Under the pieces are notes generated by a model. The model was given only the letters and a program-made list of their open reading frames with translations, was not told where the DNA came from and did no database searches. Below are positions 50,331 to 58,384 of a stretch of 64,000 nt of DNA, one piece after another. The first letter of the stretch is position 1. Every line of letters begins with the position of its first letter. Both the position numbers and the translations under genes were made by a program. Source of the stretch: Oligoflexia bacterium (GTDB lineage: Bacteria > Bdellovibrionota > Bdellovibrionia > JABDDW01); NCBI GenBank assembly GCA_016715815.1, contig JADJXN010000009.1, positions 15,859 through 79,858 of the forward strand. Direction: 5' to 3'.

Positions 50331-52209
50331 GTCAAAAGCTTCAAAACGCCATAAAACTCAGTGAAAAAGGGTTTTATGTTTTTCCTATAAAAGAAAATGA
50401 AAAATTTCCTCCACTTTTTAAAAACTACGCAGAGAAAGCCACAAGAAATAAAGATGAAATTATAAAGAATTGGACTGAGCACCCCAATGCTAACATTGGA
50501 ATTTATGCAGGTAAGTTCCGTGATTCAGCGATGGTAGTTGTAGATGTTGATAAAAAAAATGGTAAGAATGGGTATAAATCTCTATCAGAACTTAAATTAT
50601 CTGGGGTGAACTTCTCTGACACTTTTTCGCAGTCGTCCCCCTCTGGGGGAGAACACTTATTTTATATATCCAAATCAACCGTCAGGCAAAGTGTGTCTAA
50701 ACTTGGGGTAGGGCTAGATATACGCTCAGAAGGAGGTTACGTACTTGGCGCAGGCTCTACTATCAATGATAAGCCTTATAGCATTAAAGATGACTTAGAA
50801 TTAGCTGAAATTCCTGATGAGCTTTTTAAGCGGTTGCTGCGTAATAAACCTAAAATAAATCAAAAGCCGCTTTTGTTACCAAATATTGATATTGAAGCCA
50901 CAAATAAGAGAGCTATTCAATATCTTAAAAATGATGCTCCATTGGCAATTGAAGGAGCTGGCGGCGACGTAACAACATTTATAGTTGCAGCTTATTTAAA
51001 AGACCTAGGAGTGTCAATCTACGATGCAGGGAATCTCATGTCAGAATACTGGAACAATAGGTGCCACCCGCCGTGGCACCCAATTGACCTCCTAACTAAA
51101 GTCATTAATGCATACAGGTATGGTCAAAATGAAATTGGTTCCGCAAACCCGCAAGTTGTTTTTGATAGTGTAGCACCTGATGTTAAACACTCGTTTCTCC
51201 CCTTTGAGCTTTTACAAAATATTAAACCAATTTTGGATCAACAATTTTTAGTAAAAGATCTTATTTTAAAAGAGACAATAGGTATGATTTTTGGCGATTC
51301 AAATGTAGGTAAAACTTTTTTTGCTCTTGATCTTGCCGTGGCTGTCTCCCTAGGAGAGAGCTGGTTTGGACAAAAGGTAAAAAAAGGGGCGTGTGTTTAT
51401 GTTTGTTTAGAGGGAAGCAATGGCATTAGAAATAGATTAGAAGCTATTAAGAAAAATAAAAATCTTTTGATAAAAATATACCCCTTGCACTGATATCATA
51501 TCCAGTAAATTTACTTGATTCCAAAGTTGATGCAGAAAAACTTAGTAATACCATTCTTGAAATTGAAAAACTAACTCAGCAAAAAGTTGAACTTGTGTTT
51601 ATTGATACACTTTCAAAAGCACTTAGTGGAGGCGATGAAAATATATCTACAGACACAGGAAAAGTTATCAAAAATTTAGAGCTAATAAAAAGAAATATTA
51701 AAGCTACACTGCTATTAATTCATCATCGCGGAAAAGATACAAGCAGAGGCATTAGAGGTCACTCAAGCATTCGTGCCGCACTTGATACATCAATTGAACT
51801 GATTAAGGAAAATAATCTGACTAAAGTTAAAATTGATAAACAAAGAGATTTACCCCCAATGCACCCTTTTTACTTTAAACTAGAACCTGTCTTTATAGGC
51901 ACTGATTCAGAAGAAAATGAGGTCAGCACTTGCATTGTAGTACCTTCTGCAGGAAATCCCAATAAAGAATTTCCATCTATTAAATCTAATTCTAATGCAG
52001 CTGTTGGGCTGAGAATTTTACAGAATCTTGATCTTGGCTTAGGACCAATAAACCGTGAGGAGTTTCGTTGTGCAATTAAAGCTGAGCTTTATGAAGACGA
52101 TAGCCCACCATCAAGTTTAAGCACAGGGTTTAAAAGAATATTAGATGATTTAACTAAAAGTGGTCATATTGAGGTAAGTGGAGAGAAAATTATCCTACTA
52201 AATACATAA
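50327..52209 (+). pseudogene. Primase-polymerase / RepA-type AAA ATPase, interrupted by one frameshift
   Basis: Two frames make one ~627-residue protein. The first (50327-51493) has the Prim-Pol domain: VVVDVDKKNGKNG (catalytic Asp pair), SPSGGEHLFY and GLDIRSEGGYVLGAGS, then a linker and Walker A GDSNVGKTFFALDL. It ends in RLEAIKKNKNLLIKIYPLH. The second, opening before its GTG at 51595, carries the Walker B strand KVELVFIDTLSKALSGGDEN, LLLIHHRGKDTSRG and a C-terminal wHTH-like tail (GPINREEFRCAIKAELYED). Adding one T in the T4 run at 51465-51468 joins them (...NLFDKNIPLALIS...). This is the replication module expected of a satellite or plasmid-like element. The frameshift is real or a sequencing error. 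Confidence 0.8.
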
Positions 52210-52259
52210 TACGCAAAAATACGCAGCTATTTGCATTTGAGAACACTATATTACACATT

Positions 52260-52288
52260 GTTTGCACACCCCTACAAGGGGTGCAAAC
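52260..52288 (+). other. Stem-loop after the primase-RepA gene
   Basis: GTTTGCAC and GTGCAAAC arms with an inner CCCCT/AGGGG pairing and a 2-nt bulge form a strong hairpin. No T-run follows, so it is not a clear intrinsic terminator. In an element with its own replication gene, it could be part of an origin. Confidence 0.4.
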
Positions 52289-52340
52289 ATGTAGGCTTCT
52301 TGGAAATACTCCTCCTTTCACCCCCCCTGTAGAAAACCAA

Positions 52341-52360
52341 TACGCGCGCGTGCGCACGTA
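52341..52360. other. Alternating purine-pyrimidine tract
   Basis: Twenty bases alternate strictly between pyrimidine and purine (TACGCGCGCG then TGCGCACGTA), a pattern that favours Z-DNA and is striking in AT-rich DNA. It lies in the 407-bp non-coding gap downstream of the replication gene (52210-52616), which contains no gene. Confidence 0.45.
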
Positions 52361-52592
52361 TAGAAACTAATGGGTTGCAAATTGGTTACATTTTTAACTG
52401 TTACCTAAGTTAGATCTTTGAAAAAACTAAATAAAAATACTCTTGTTGACGGTTTCATAGACCGTTTCTAAGTATTTATTATACTTTTGGAAAATAGACC
52501 TGGGTGTAGGGCCAGCAGGGGCAGAAAAAGGTCTTAGTCATTGAATTTCTCGGTACCTTGACTGCCAAATTTTTAAAATTTTTATACGAATT

Positions 52593-52615
52593 AATGTTGC
52601 TTTAAATGCAACATT
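52593..52615 (-). terminator. Hairpin after the 113-residue gene, possible terminator
   Basis: An 8-bp stem (AATGTTGC / GCAACATT, loop TTTAAAT) begins 1 nt past the stop codon. On the minus strand the bases that follow are T-rich only after a gap, so termination is uncertain. Confidence 0.4.
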
Positions 52616-52616
52616 A

Positions 52617-52958
52617 CTACAATCCCATGCGTTTAAGATAATCTTCTGCAGACTCAGTTGGTTGGCGATTATAGTTTTGGTCTTTAAACTTATTTTCTTT
52701 AATTGTAGATACCAACCTCTTGGCATATCTCTGCTCACATTGGATATTAGCTTGTATAAGGGCCTTTATTTGAGCAGACCGCTCAGCATCTTCAGTACGC
52801 TTTAAATACTCACTTGGAGTCTCCCCTGGTAGCTTTTTTTTTATTGTTTCTGAGGGTTTTTGAGATTTGAGGCTAAATTTAGGAGAAAAGATAAAAAAAA
52901 GATTAAGGGCAATAGATATGATAAAAGCACTTTTTAGGTACTGCATTTTAATACTCAT
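52617..52958 (-). CDS. Small membrane-anchored island protein
   Basis: The 113-residue protein has one N-terminal hydrophobic segment (AFIISIALNLFFIFS) and a charged C-terminal part. Two similar segments, PGETPSEYLKRTED (~44-57) and TESAEDYLKRMGL (~100-112), form an internal repeat. The start overlaps the 52-residue gene upstream by 4 bp. Function unknown. Confidence 0.55.
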   Translation of the reverse strand: MSIKMQYLKSAFIISIALNLFFIFSPKFSLKSQKPSETIKKKLPGETPSEYLKRTEDAERSAQIKALIQANIQCEQRYAKRLVSTIKENKFKDQNYNRQPTESAEDYLKRMGL

Positions 52959-53113
52959 TTCTTTAAAGGAATCGTTCTATGAGCTTTCCTAATAAAGTAG
53001 GCACCCAACCCCATTGACAGTGGTATTGGCCAAACATAGTAACAAAACGTTGCAACAAAACCTATGTACCAACCTATTGTATAAAATAAATTATTAAAAA
53101 CCTCGCTAGACAT
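52955..53113 (-). CDS. Short single-helix membrane protein
   Basis: The start is set at ATG 53111-53113 (MSSEVFNNLFYTIGWYIGF), because GGGGGTGACT precedes it as it does the next gene upstream; a longer frame (53152) exists. The 52-residue product has one or two hydrophobic segments and a basic end (RKAHRTIPLKK). It is the middle gene of a three-gene run, in the size range of phage lysis or accessory proteins, with no specific match. Confidence 0.5.
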   Translation of the reverse strand: MSSEVFNNLFYTIGWYIGFVATFCYYVWPIPLSMGLGAYFIRKAHRTIPLKK

Positions 53114-53132
53114 AGTCACCCCCAACAACGAC

Positions 53133-53393
53133 CTAATCAAAACCCTCTTCACTACTTATCTTTATGTGCCCCTTAGAGCGCATACAGTCCTCCATAAAAG
53201 AGACATAACTTTCGCTATAAACATTCGGAGTACGCTTACCCGCTGTAGCTGTATATTTTTTAGTTTCCATTTTGCAGGCTGCATAATTGCGGTCAAATTG
53301 TTCCTGAGATATTCTTCCTTGCGCAAAATCCTGCTGGGTTACACTGGCACATGATGCACAAAAAAGCATAAAGACAAAGCTGATTAACCTCAT
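53133..53393 (-). CDS. Small lipoprotein of the island
   Basis: The start at 53391-53393 follows AGGGGTGACT and gives an 86-residue lipoprotein: MRLISFVFMLFCASCASV, with two possible lipobox cysteines (CASC). The mature part has two further Cys and a conserved-looking GRISQEQFDRNYAAC segment. It is the first gene of a minus-strand run (lipoprotein, short membrane protein, membrane-anchored protein), divergent from the XRE regulator. Confidence 0.6.
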   Translation of the reverse strand: MRLISFVFMLFCASCASVTQQDFAQGRISQEQFDRNYAACKMETKKYTATAGKRTPNVYSESYVSFMEDCMRSKGHIKISSEEGFD

Positions 53394-53476
53394 AGTCACC
53401 CCTATCCCATATCGGGAAAATACACCATTTCTTTAGTCCTATGTATCGGACACATGCAAAATCAAGGGTTTGTACG

Positions 53477-53758
53477 ATGAATCAAACACTTATGTGTGGG
53501 GTAATTGTGCGACGTACAAGCTTATCTGCTGCTGATAAGAAGTGGCTTAAAAAACTGGGATTGCGAATTGAAAGCCTTATTAAGGCAAAAGGCTATAAAT
53601 CCCAGTATGCCTTTTGGATTCATAGTGGAATTGGGGACTGTATTTCCCGAAGTACCCTGAATGCCATTATCAATGGTCATTACGATGTTAAAGTAACTAC
53701 CCTTAAAATATTAGCCAAACAACTAGGCACTACGGTTGACTCTTTATTAAAATTTTAA
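53477..53758 (+). CDS. XRE-family DNA-binding regulator
   Basis: The preferred start (53477, MNQTLMCGVIVRRTSL) gives 93 residues; an in-frame start lies at 53441. The HTH_3/XRE domain is KLGLRIESLIKAKGYKSQYA, WIHSGIGDCISRSTLNAIIN and ILAKQLGTTVDSLLKF. It is probably a repressor for the element, controlling the shared promoter region with the lipoprotein run (TCCC-N5-GGGA and GTCC-N8-GGAC inverted repeats lie there). Confidence 0.8.
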   Translation: MNQTLMCGVIVRRTSLSAADKKWLKKLGLRIESLIKAKGYKSQYAFWIHSGIGDCISRSTLNAIINGHYDVKVTTLKILAKQLGTTVDSLLKF

Positions 53759-53812
53759 TTAAAAAATGTGCTTTTTTAGGTTATAAGTTTTAGTCGCAAG
53801 AAAGGACTGAAA

Positions 53813-55007
53813 TTGATACCTAAAAAATTTGAAGACATAGATGAAAAAGCCGTACAAAGTCTGATTGAAAATTCGCAACCAGAAAATAAAACTTTAGATT
53901 ACAAAAAAGAAATTCCCCTTGGAACCGATGATGACAAAAAAGAGTTTTTAGCAGATATCGTTTCATTCTCCAACACCTCTGGCGGGGACTTAGTTATTGG
54001 CTTGGCAGAGAAAAGAGATAAAGAAGGCAAAAAAACCGGACAGCCAGAATTTTTTGGTCTACCTGAAGATCTAAATGAAGATTTTGAGATTCAAAGATTG
54101 AGCAATGTGATTACCTCTGGAATTCAACCAAAAGTAACTCAGTTTAAAATTAGATTCATAAAATGGTCTAATGGCAAAAAAGTAGGAATTATCCGTATAG
54201 ATCAAAGCCTATCCAGTCCTCACATGGTAACTTACAAAATGAGACCAGCTTTTTTTGTTAGAAATTCAGTAGGTAAACAACCTCTAGATGTTCATGAAAT
54301 TCAGAATGCCTTTTTAGGAAATGAGCATCTAACTGAAAAAATCAGGAACTTTAGAACAGAAAGAATAGGAAAGATTTTAGCCAATGAAACACCTACTCGG
54401 CTAAGCAATTCAAGATGCATACTTTTACAGTTATACCCAATAAAAGCGGTAATGAATTCTATCCAGCTTGATATTAAAAAAATTGAAAATAGAACCACGC
54501 CAATTCAAGCTATGCACACATCCTCGTACAATAACAGATATAATCTTGAGGGGTGGTTATCTTATTCCAGTGGTACAGAATCTCATTCCTATCTTCAAGT
54601 GTTCAGAAATGGTCCAATTGAAACAGTTGAGAGTAGTCTTTTAAATGAACATGAAAAAATTGGTTATGCAATTCCTTACATCACAGTTGAGGGAGAGCTA
54701 ATTAAGAGTCTTGATTCTTTTTTTAAGCTTTTATAAAAGCCAAGATGTACAAGGACCTTTTGTCCTTATGCTGTCCTTTCTGAATATTAAGGATGGTTAT
54801 ATTTATTCAAGATATGAATCAAATTCTTCTTCTAAAATCTCAAATCAACATTTGATTCTTCCTGAAATAATTGTTGAGAACATTGACGAAAAAGCGGAAA
54901 AGGTTTTAAGACCTCTCTTTGACATGCTTTGGAATGCCTGTGGTTACTCAGCTTGCAAAAGTTATAATGAACAAGGCCAGTGGAAACCAAAGACTGAATA
55001 TTATTAA
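53813..55007 (+). pseudogene. AlbA_2/Schlafen-type ATP-binding protein, frameshifted
   Basis: The first 307 codons (TTG start at 53813) carry the AlbA_2 (Schlafen-like) domain: ENKTLDYKKEIPL, FLADIVSFSNTSGGDLVIGL and QPKVTQFKIRF, followed by PHMVTYKMRPAFFVRNSVGKQPL. The frame ends at 54736, but a further ~98 codons in the next frame (FYKSQDVQGPFVLMLSFLN to KPKTEYY) continue the same protein. Removing one T in the T7 run (54718-54724), or adding one T at 54729-54732, restores a ~400-residue protein. AlbA_2 proteins are frequent in defence islands. The gene ends 111 bp from the att site. Confidence 0.75.
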
Positions 55008-55117
55008 TGTAACCCAATTGTAACCCAACTCCATTAATCTAAACCAAATTCAAACAAACTAGATAAAATGAACATTTTTAAAAACCCTAGTATTATTACT
55101 TAATTATGGAAAAGATG

Positions 55118-55191
55118 TGGAGGTGACGGTCGGAATTGAACCGACGTAAACGGTTTTGCAGACCGCTGCCTAACCACTTGGCTACGTCACC
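55118..55191 (-). tRNA. tRNA-Cys (GCA), site of island integration
   Basis: The 74-nt tRNA has acceptor GGTGACG / CGTCACC, D-arm GCC...GGC, anticodon loop CTGCAAA (GCA), T-arm GTCGG/CCGAC with TTCAATT and an encoded CCA. Its 3' 47 bp are repeated at 45400-45446 and its last 18 bp again at 42633-42650, so the gene was restored on insertion of the element. Confidence 0.96.
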
Positions 55192-55255
55192 CCTTTTTGG
55201 TGTGCCATAATAAATACGATTAAGCGCCCCACTGGTCAACAGGGAATTCAGCTTA

Positions 55256-56680
55256 TTATTCAAGAAACTCTCTAATGCTTTGGTATTTTTGAGCCTTTTC
55301 TACATGTTCAAGGTTTATAACCTCGCTTAAGCAAGTATGGGCTATAGTTTGGCTTAAAGACTTAATTTTATAATATTGTCGAATGCTGCTTAATTGGCTT
55401 TCTTTTAAATAAGATTCAATATCAAAATTAAAGTTTAAATTTTTATGATTGTTTTTAAATTCTAAAATTTGTTTAATTTCTAAAATTAATTTTTTAATAC
55501 TTACTTTTGGCTCATCACCTCTCATGGGTTTACAAAAAAGTTTTACATCAAAGCGGTCCATCAGGGGGCCTGAGAGTTTTTGCTGATATTTTTTACGATT
55601 TATTTCTGAGCAGCGACAACGCTCATTAGTGTGCTTCCAAAAACCACACTTACATGGGTTTGTAGCCGCAATAAGTTGAAATTTTGATGGAAACACGGCA
55701 TTTCTCCCAGCCCTTGCAATCTCAATGGAGCCTTTTTCTAAAGGCTCTCTTAAGCTATCTAAAACCTTTGGAGAAAATTCTAAAAACTCATCTAAAAATA
55801 AAATTCCACCGTGAGCCTTTGTAATGGCTCCAGGGCGCGGGGGATTTCCCCCGCCAATAAGACCAATGTCAGTTGTTGTGTGGTGTGGTGAAGCCCACGG
55901 AAAGCTCCCATGTGAGCGGTTAAAGTAAAGATTTAAAACCTCAACTTGATCACATTTTAAATTGCAATTCATCTCTTGTTTTAAAAATTTTAAAGTTTCA
56001 GCAAAAAAAGTTTTTCCACACCCAGGCGGGCCACATAAAAAATAATGATGGTTACTTATGGCTGCAATTTTAAAATGTTCCATCCAACTATGAGATACTT
56101 TAAAGTTTAAGATGGTATCTTCTGTTTTAATTTCATTTGTTTTTAAGCTTAAGTCGTTTAGCGTTTTTTCCCACCAAAGAGGGGTATTAAAATCTTGCAA
56201 TGATTCAATACAAACCACAGGACATGGAAGTAGTTTAGAAAACTCAAAATCTTTAAATTTTGGCACTACAATTAAATCAGGTTTTACTTCATTTAAAAAA
56301 ACTGAGTATAAAAGTGTTTGTAATTCCTCTACTAACTTAACACTGCCATTAAGCCCTAACTCACCAAGCATTAAAATACACTCACAAGGCGGGATTTGCC
56401 CCTGGTGAGATTCAAAAATTATTTTTGCACTCAATGCCAGCTCAAAAGCACTGCCCTCTTTTTTAAGTTGTGAGGGAGCTAAATTTAAAACCAAGCGGCG
56501 GTCATACGGAAAATCAAACCCAGATTGTAAAATGGCACTTTTAACCCGTGTTTTACTTTCTTTTAAAACTTCATCGGGAAGGCCTACAATTTGAAAAAAC
56601 GGTAAACCACTGGAGAGATCAATTTCTACTTCAACTGTTGTTGGCTTAACGCCGCTTAATGTAGCGGAATAAACTTTCAT
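55256..56680 (-). CDS. comM: YifB/ComM-type Mg-chelatase-like AAA ATPase
   Basis: The 474-residue protein has the N-terminal ChlI-like domain (VKPTTVEVEIDLSSGLPFFQIVGLP) and the AAA core: Walker A GPPGCGKTFFAETL, FLDEFLEFSPKVLDSLREPLEKG (Walker B), the zinc Cys cluster (NPCKCGFW...CRC) and sensor LMDRFDVKL. ComM is a helicase that extends D-loops during natural transformation and other recombination. The gene is next to the tRNA-Cys and directly downstream of the XerC/D-type recombinase gene. It is slightly shorter than the usual 500-510 residues. Confidence 0.93.
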   Translation of the reverse strand: MKVYSATLSGVKPTTVEVEIDLSSGLPFFQIVGLPDEVLKESKTRVKSAILQSGFDFPYDRRLVLNLAPSQLKKEGSAFELALSAKIIFESHQGQIPPCECILMLGELGLNGSVKLVEELQTLLYSVFLNEVKPDLIVVPKFKDFEFSKLLPCPVVCIESLQDFNTPLWWEKTLNDLSLKTNEIKTEDTILNFKVSHSWMEHFKIAAISNHHYFLCGPPGCGKTFFAETLKFLKQEMNCNLKCDQVEVLNLYFNRSHGSFPWASPHHTTTDIGLIGGGNPPRPGAITKAHGGILFLDEFLEFSPKVLDSLREPLEKGSIEIARAGRNAVFPSKFQLIAATNPCKCGFWKHTNERCRCSEINRKKYQQKLSGPLMDRFDVKLFCKPMRGDEPKVSIKKLILEIKQILEFKNNHKNLNFNFDIESYLKESQLSSIRQYYKIKSLSQTIAHTCLSEVINLEHVEKAQKYQSIREFLE

Positions 56681-56749
56681 TTAGAGACTTTGATGCAAAA
56701 ACCAAATCAACCTTGAGCTAAAATATAACAATAAAGCACAAGTTTTTAT

Positions 56750-56786
56750 GTTCGAGCTTCGGACAATAGTGTCCGAAATCACGAAC
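56750..56786. other. Long inverted repeat upstream of comM
   Basis: TTCGGACA-ATAG-TGTCCGAA (8-bp perfect stem) is embedded between GTTCG and CGAAC arms, separated by short internal loops. No T-run follows on either strand. It lies 70 bp before comM, between it and the XerC/D gene, and could be an operator or RNA structure. Confidence 0.5.
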
Positions 56787-56832
56787 ACATATACAGATTA
56801 ACGCACTATTGCTACCATTTTGGGGGGCGTAC

Positions 56833-57705
56833 CTACCCGAGGGGGTGGTGCTTTTTTATGGTTTCAACAAGATCAGAGTTTTCAAGCTTTGTGTAAATTT
56901 CAGTGGTGGCAATACTTGCATGGCCCAATAATGTTTGAATGGATCTTAAATCCACACCTTCTTTTAATAAGTGGGTAGCACAAGCATGACGAAGCTTATG
57001 TGGTGAAACATTTTTTTCAAAGCCTGCAAGCTTGGACCATCTTTTAAGCCATCTAAAAATATCAATGCGGCTGGGGCGGTTGCCTCGGTCGTTCACAATT
57101 AGAGATTTTTCTGTTGGCTCTGCCATGTGAAGCCTAATTTGCAAATAATTATTTAAAGCCTCAACGGCTTCTGTTACCAAAGGCACCATTCTTTGCTTTG
57201 AGCCTTTGCCGGTAATTTTTAAAACCCTTAAATCAAGCTGAAGATGGCTTAAATCTGCATCACAAATTTCAGTCACTCTGCAGCCTGTGGCATACATTAA
57301 AGTTAAAAGTGCTTTATTGCGTAAAACCCTATTTTGATTTTCCTCTTTTTGTGAGGCCTCTAGGAGTTTTTTAATATCATCATTACTAATGACTTCAGGT
57401 AATTTTCTTGTATGTTGAATCATCTCTAAACGCGGGACTTCTTTTATAAGCCCTTGGCGCTGAAGGTAGCGAAAATAACTCCTTAAACTTGAAACAATTC
57501 TTGCCTGGCTACGCCTACCTAATTTTTTTTGATTACAATATTTATGAAGCAGAGCTTGGGAAAACCTATCTATGCTGCCTTTTGCGTAAACTAAAAACTC
57601 TTCAAAAATTTTTAAATCATGGGCATAGCTTTTTTGTGTATGAACGGATCCAGATTTTTCACTTAAAACTGAATTTAAAAACTCAGTGAGTTGAGGCAGC
57701 ACCAT
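56833..57705 (-). CDS. XerC/XerD-type tyrosine recombinase
   Basis: The 290-residue protein has the length and domains of XerC/XerD: N-terminal SAM-like LNSVLSEKSGSVHTQKSYAH, and the catalytic residues Arg in YATGCRVTEICD, Lys in TGKGSKQRMVPL, H-x-x-R in SPHKLRHACATHLLKEG, His in LLGHASIATTEIYTKL and Tyr in EIYT. This could be the chromosomal dimer-resolution enzyme; no dif-like site was recognised nearby, and C or D cannot be separated by eye. Confidence 0.9.
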   Translation of the reverse strand: MVLPQLTEFLNSVLSEKSGSVHTQKSYAHDLKIFEEFLVYAKGSIDRFSQALLHKYCNQKKLGRRSQARIVSSLRSYFRYLQRQGLIKEVPRLEMIQHTRKLPEVISNDDIKKLLEASQKEENQNRVLRNKALLTLMYATGCRVTEICDADLSHLQLDLRVLKITGKGSKQRMVPLVTEAVEALNNYLQIRLHMAEPTEKSLIVNDRGNRPSRIDIFRWLKRWSKLAGFEKNVSPHKLRHACATHLLKEGVDLRSIQTLLGHASIATTEIYTKLENSDLVETIKKHHPLG

Positions 57706-57727
57706 AATTAAAGCATAATGTTATTTA

Positions 57728-58360
57728 TTAGTTGGCCTCAACTAAATTAATGAGGTTTAAGTTAAATTCTGTCGCTGCATCATAAGGCTCTACTAGCTCA
57801 AATTGGACTACATCACTCAAAGAACCATCAATGATATCTTCGCTTCTTAAATAAAGTGTGACATTATCAAATAAAACTGGAAGGTTAAGCTCATAATCAT
57901 CAATGGTTCCACCCTGAAGGCTTGAAAGTGCAATAATGGGGGTTTCAGTATTATCAGAATTAATTTGAGTAATAACTAAAGCTGCTACTGGGCCAGTGTC
58001 ATAATTTACCACTGCCAAATAAGCTGCCGCAGCAGTTGGAAAAGTATCTACATTTAATAGGTCATACTCCAGTGGTAAAACAGTTTTTAAATCTCCCATG
58101 GAGCTAGGTGCTTCAGCATAATAAATTCTTGCCTGAGGTTGTGAGGCAAGATCAAAAAAATCATTAAAAGGTTGCTCAGAGCTAGCTGCCAGAGAACTTA
58201 TAGTTGATTGGCTTAAAACCTCAATTTGGGTTAAAACTTGCTGGCGCGAAATATTAAAATCAGCATATCTGAAGCGTGTGCCGTTGCAGTTTTGGAATAA
58301 CAAAACTGCTGCTAAAAAAACTACCGCTAGAGTTAAATAAATAGCACCACGCTTTTTCAA
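57728..58360 (-). CDS. Lipoprotein of unknown function
   Basis: The 210-residue protein has a lipoprotein signal (YLTLAVVFLAAVLLFQNC, lipobox FQNC). The mature part has two lobes without Cys. The second (NYDTGPVAALVITQINSDN to LYLRSEDIIDGS) is strand-rich and could be an Ig-like fold. It lies after two other lipoprotein genes, likely as one operon: 59091-59858, 58385-59068, this one. Confidence 0.65.
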   Translation of the reverse strand: MKKRGAIYLTLAVVFLAAVLLFQNCNGTRFRYADFNISRQQVLTQIEVLSQSTISSLAASSEQPFNDFFDLASQPQARIYYAEAPSSMGDLKTVLPLEYDLLNVDTFPTAAAAYLAVVNYDTGPVAALVITQINSDNTETPIIALSSLQGGTIDDYELNLPVLFDNVTLYLRSEDIIDGSLSDVVQFELVEPYDAATEFNLNLINLVEAN

Positions 58361-58384
58361 AAAATTCCCCTTTTAAGTATTTAA

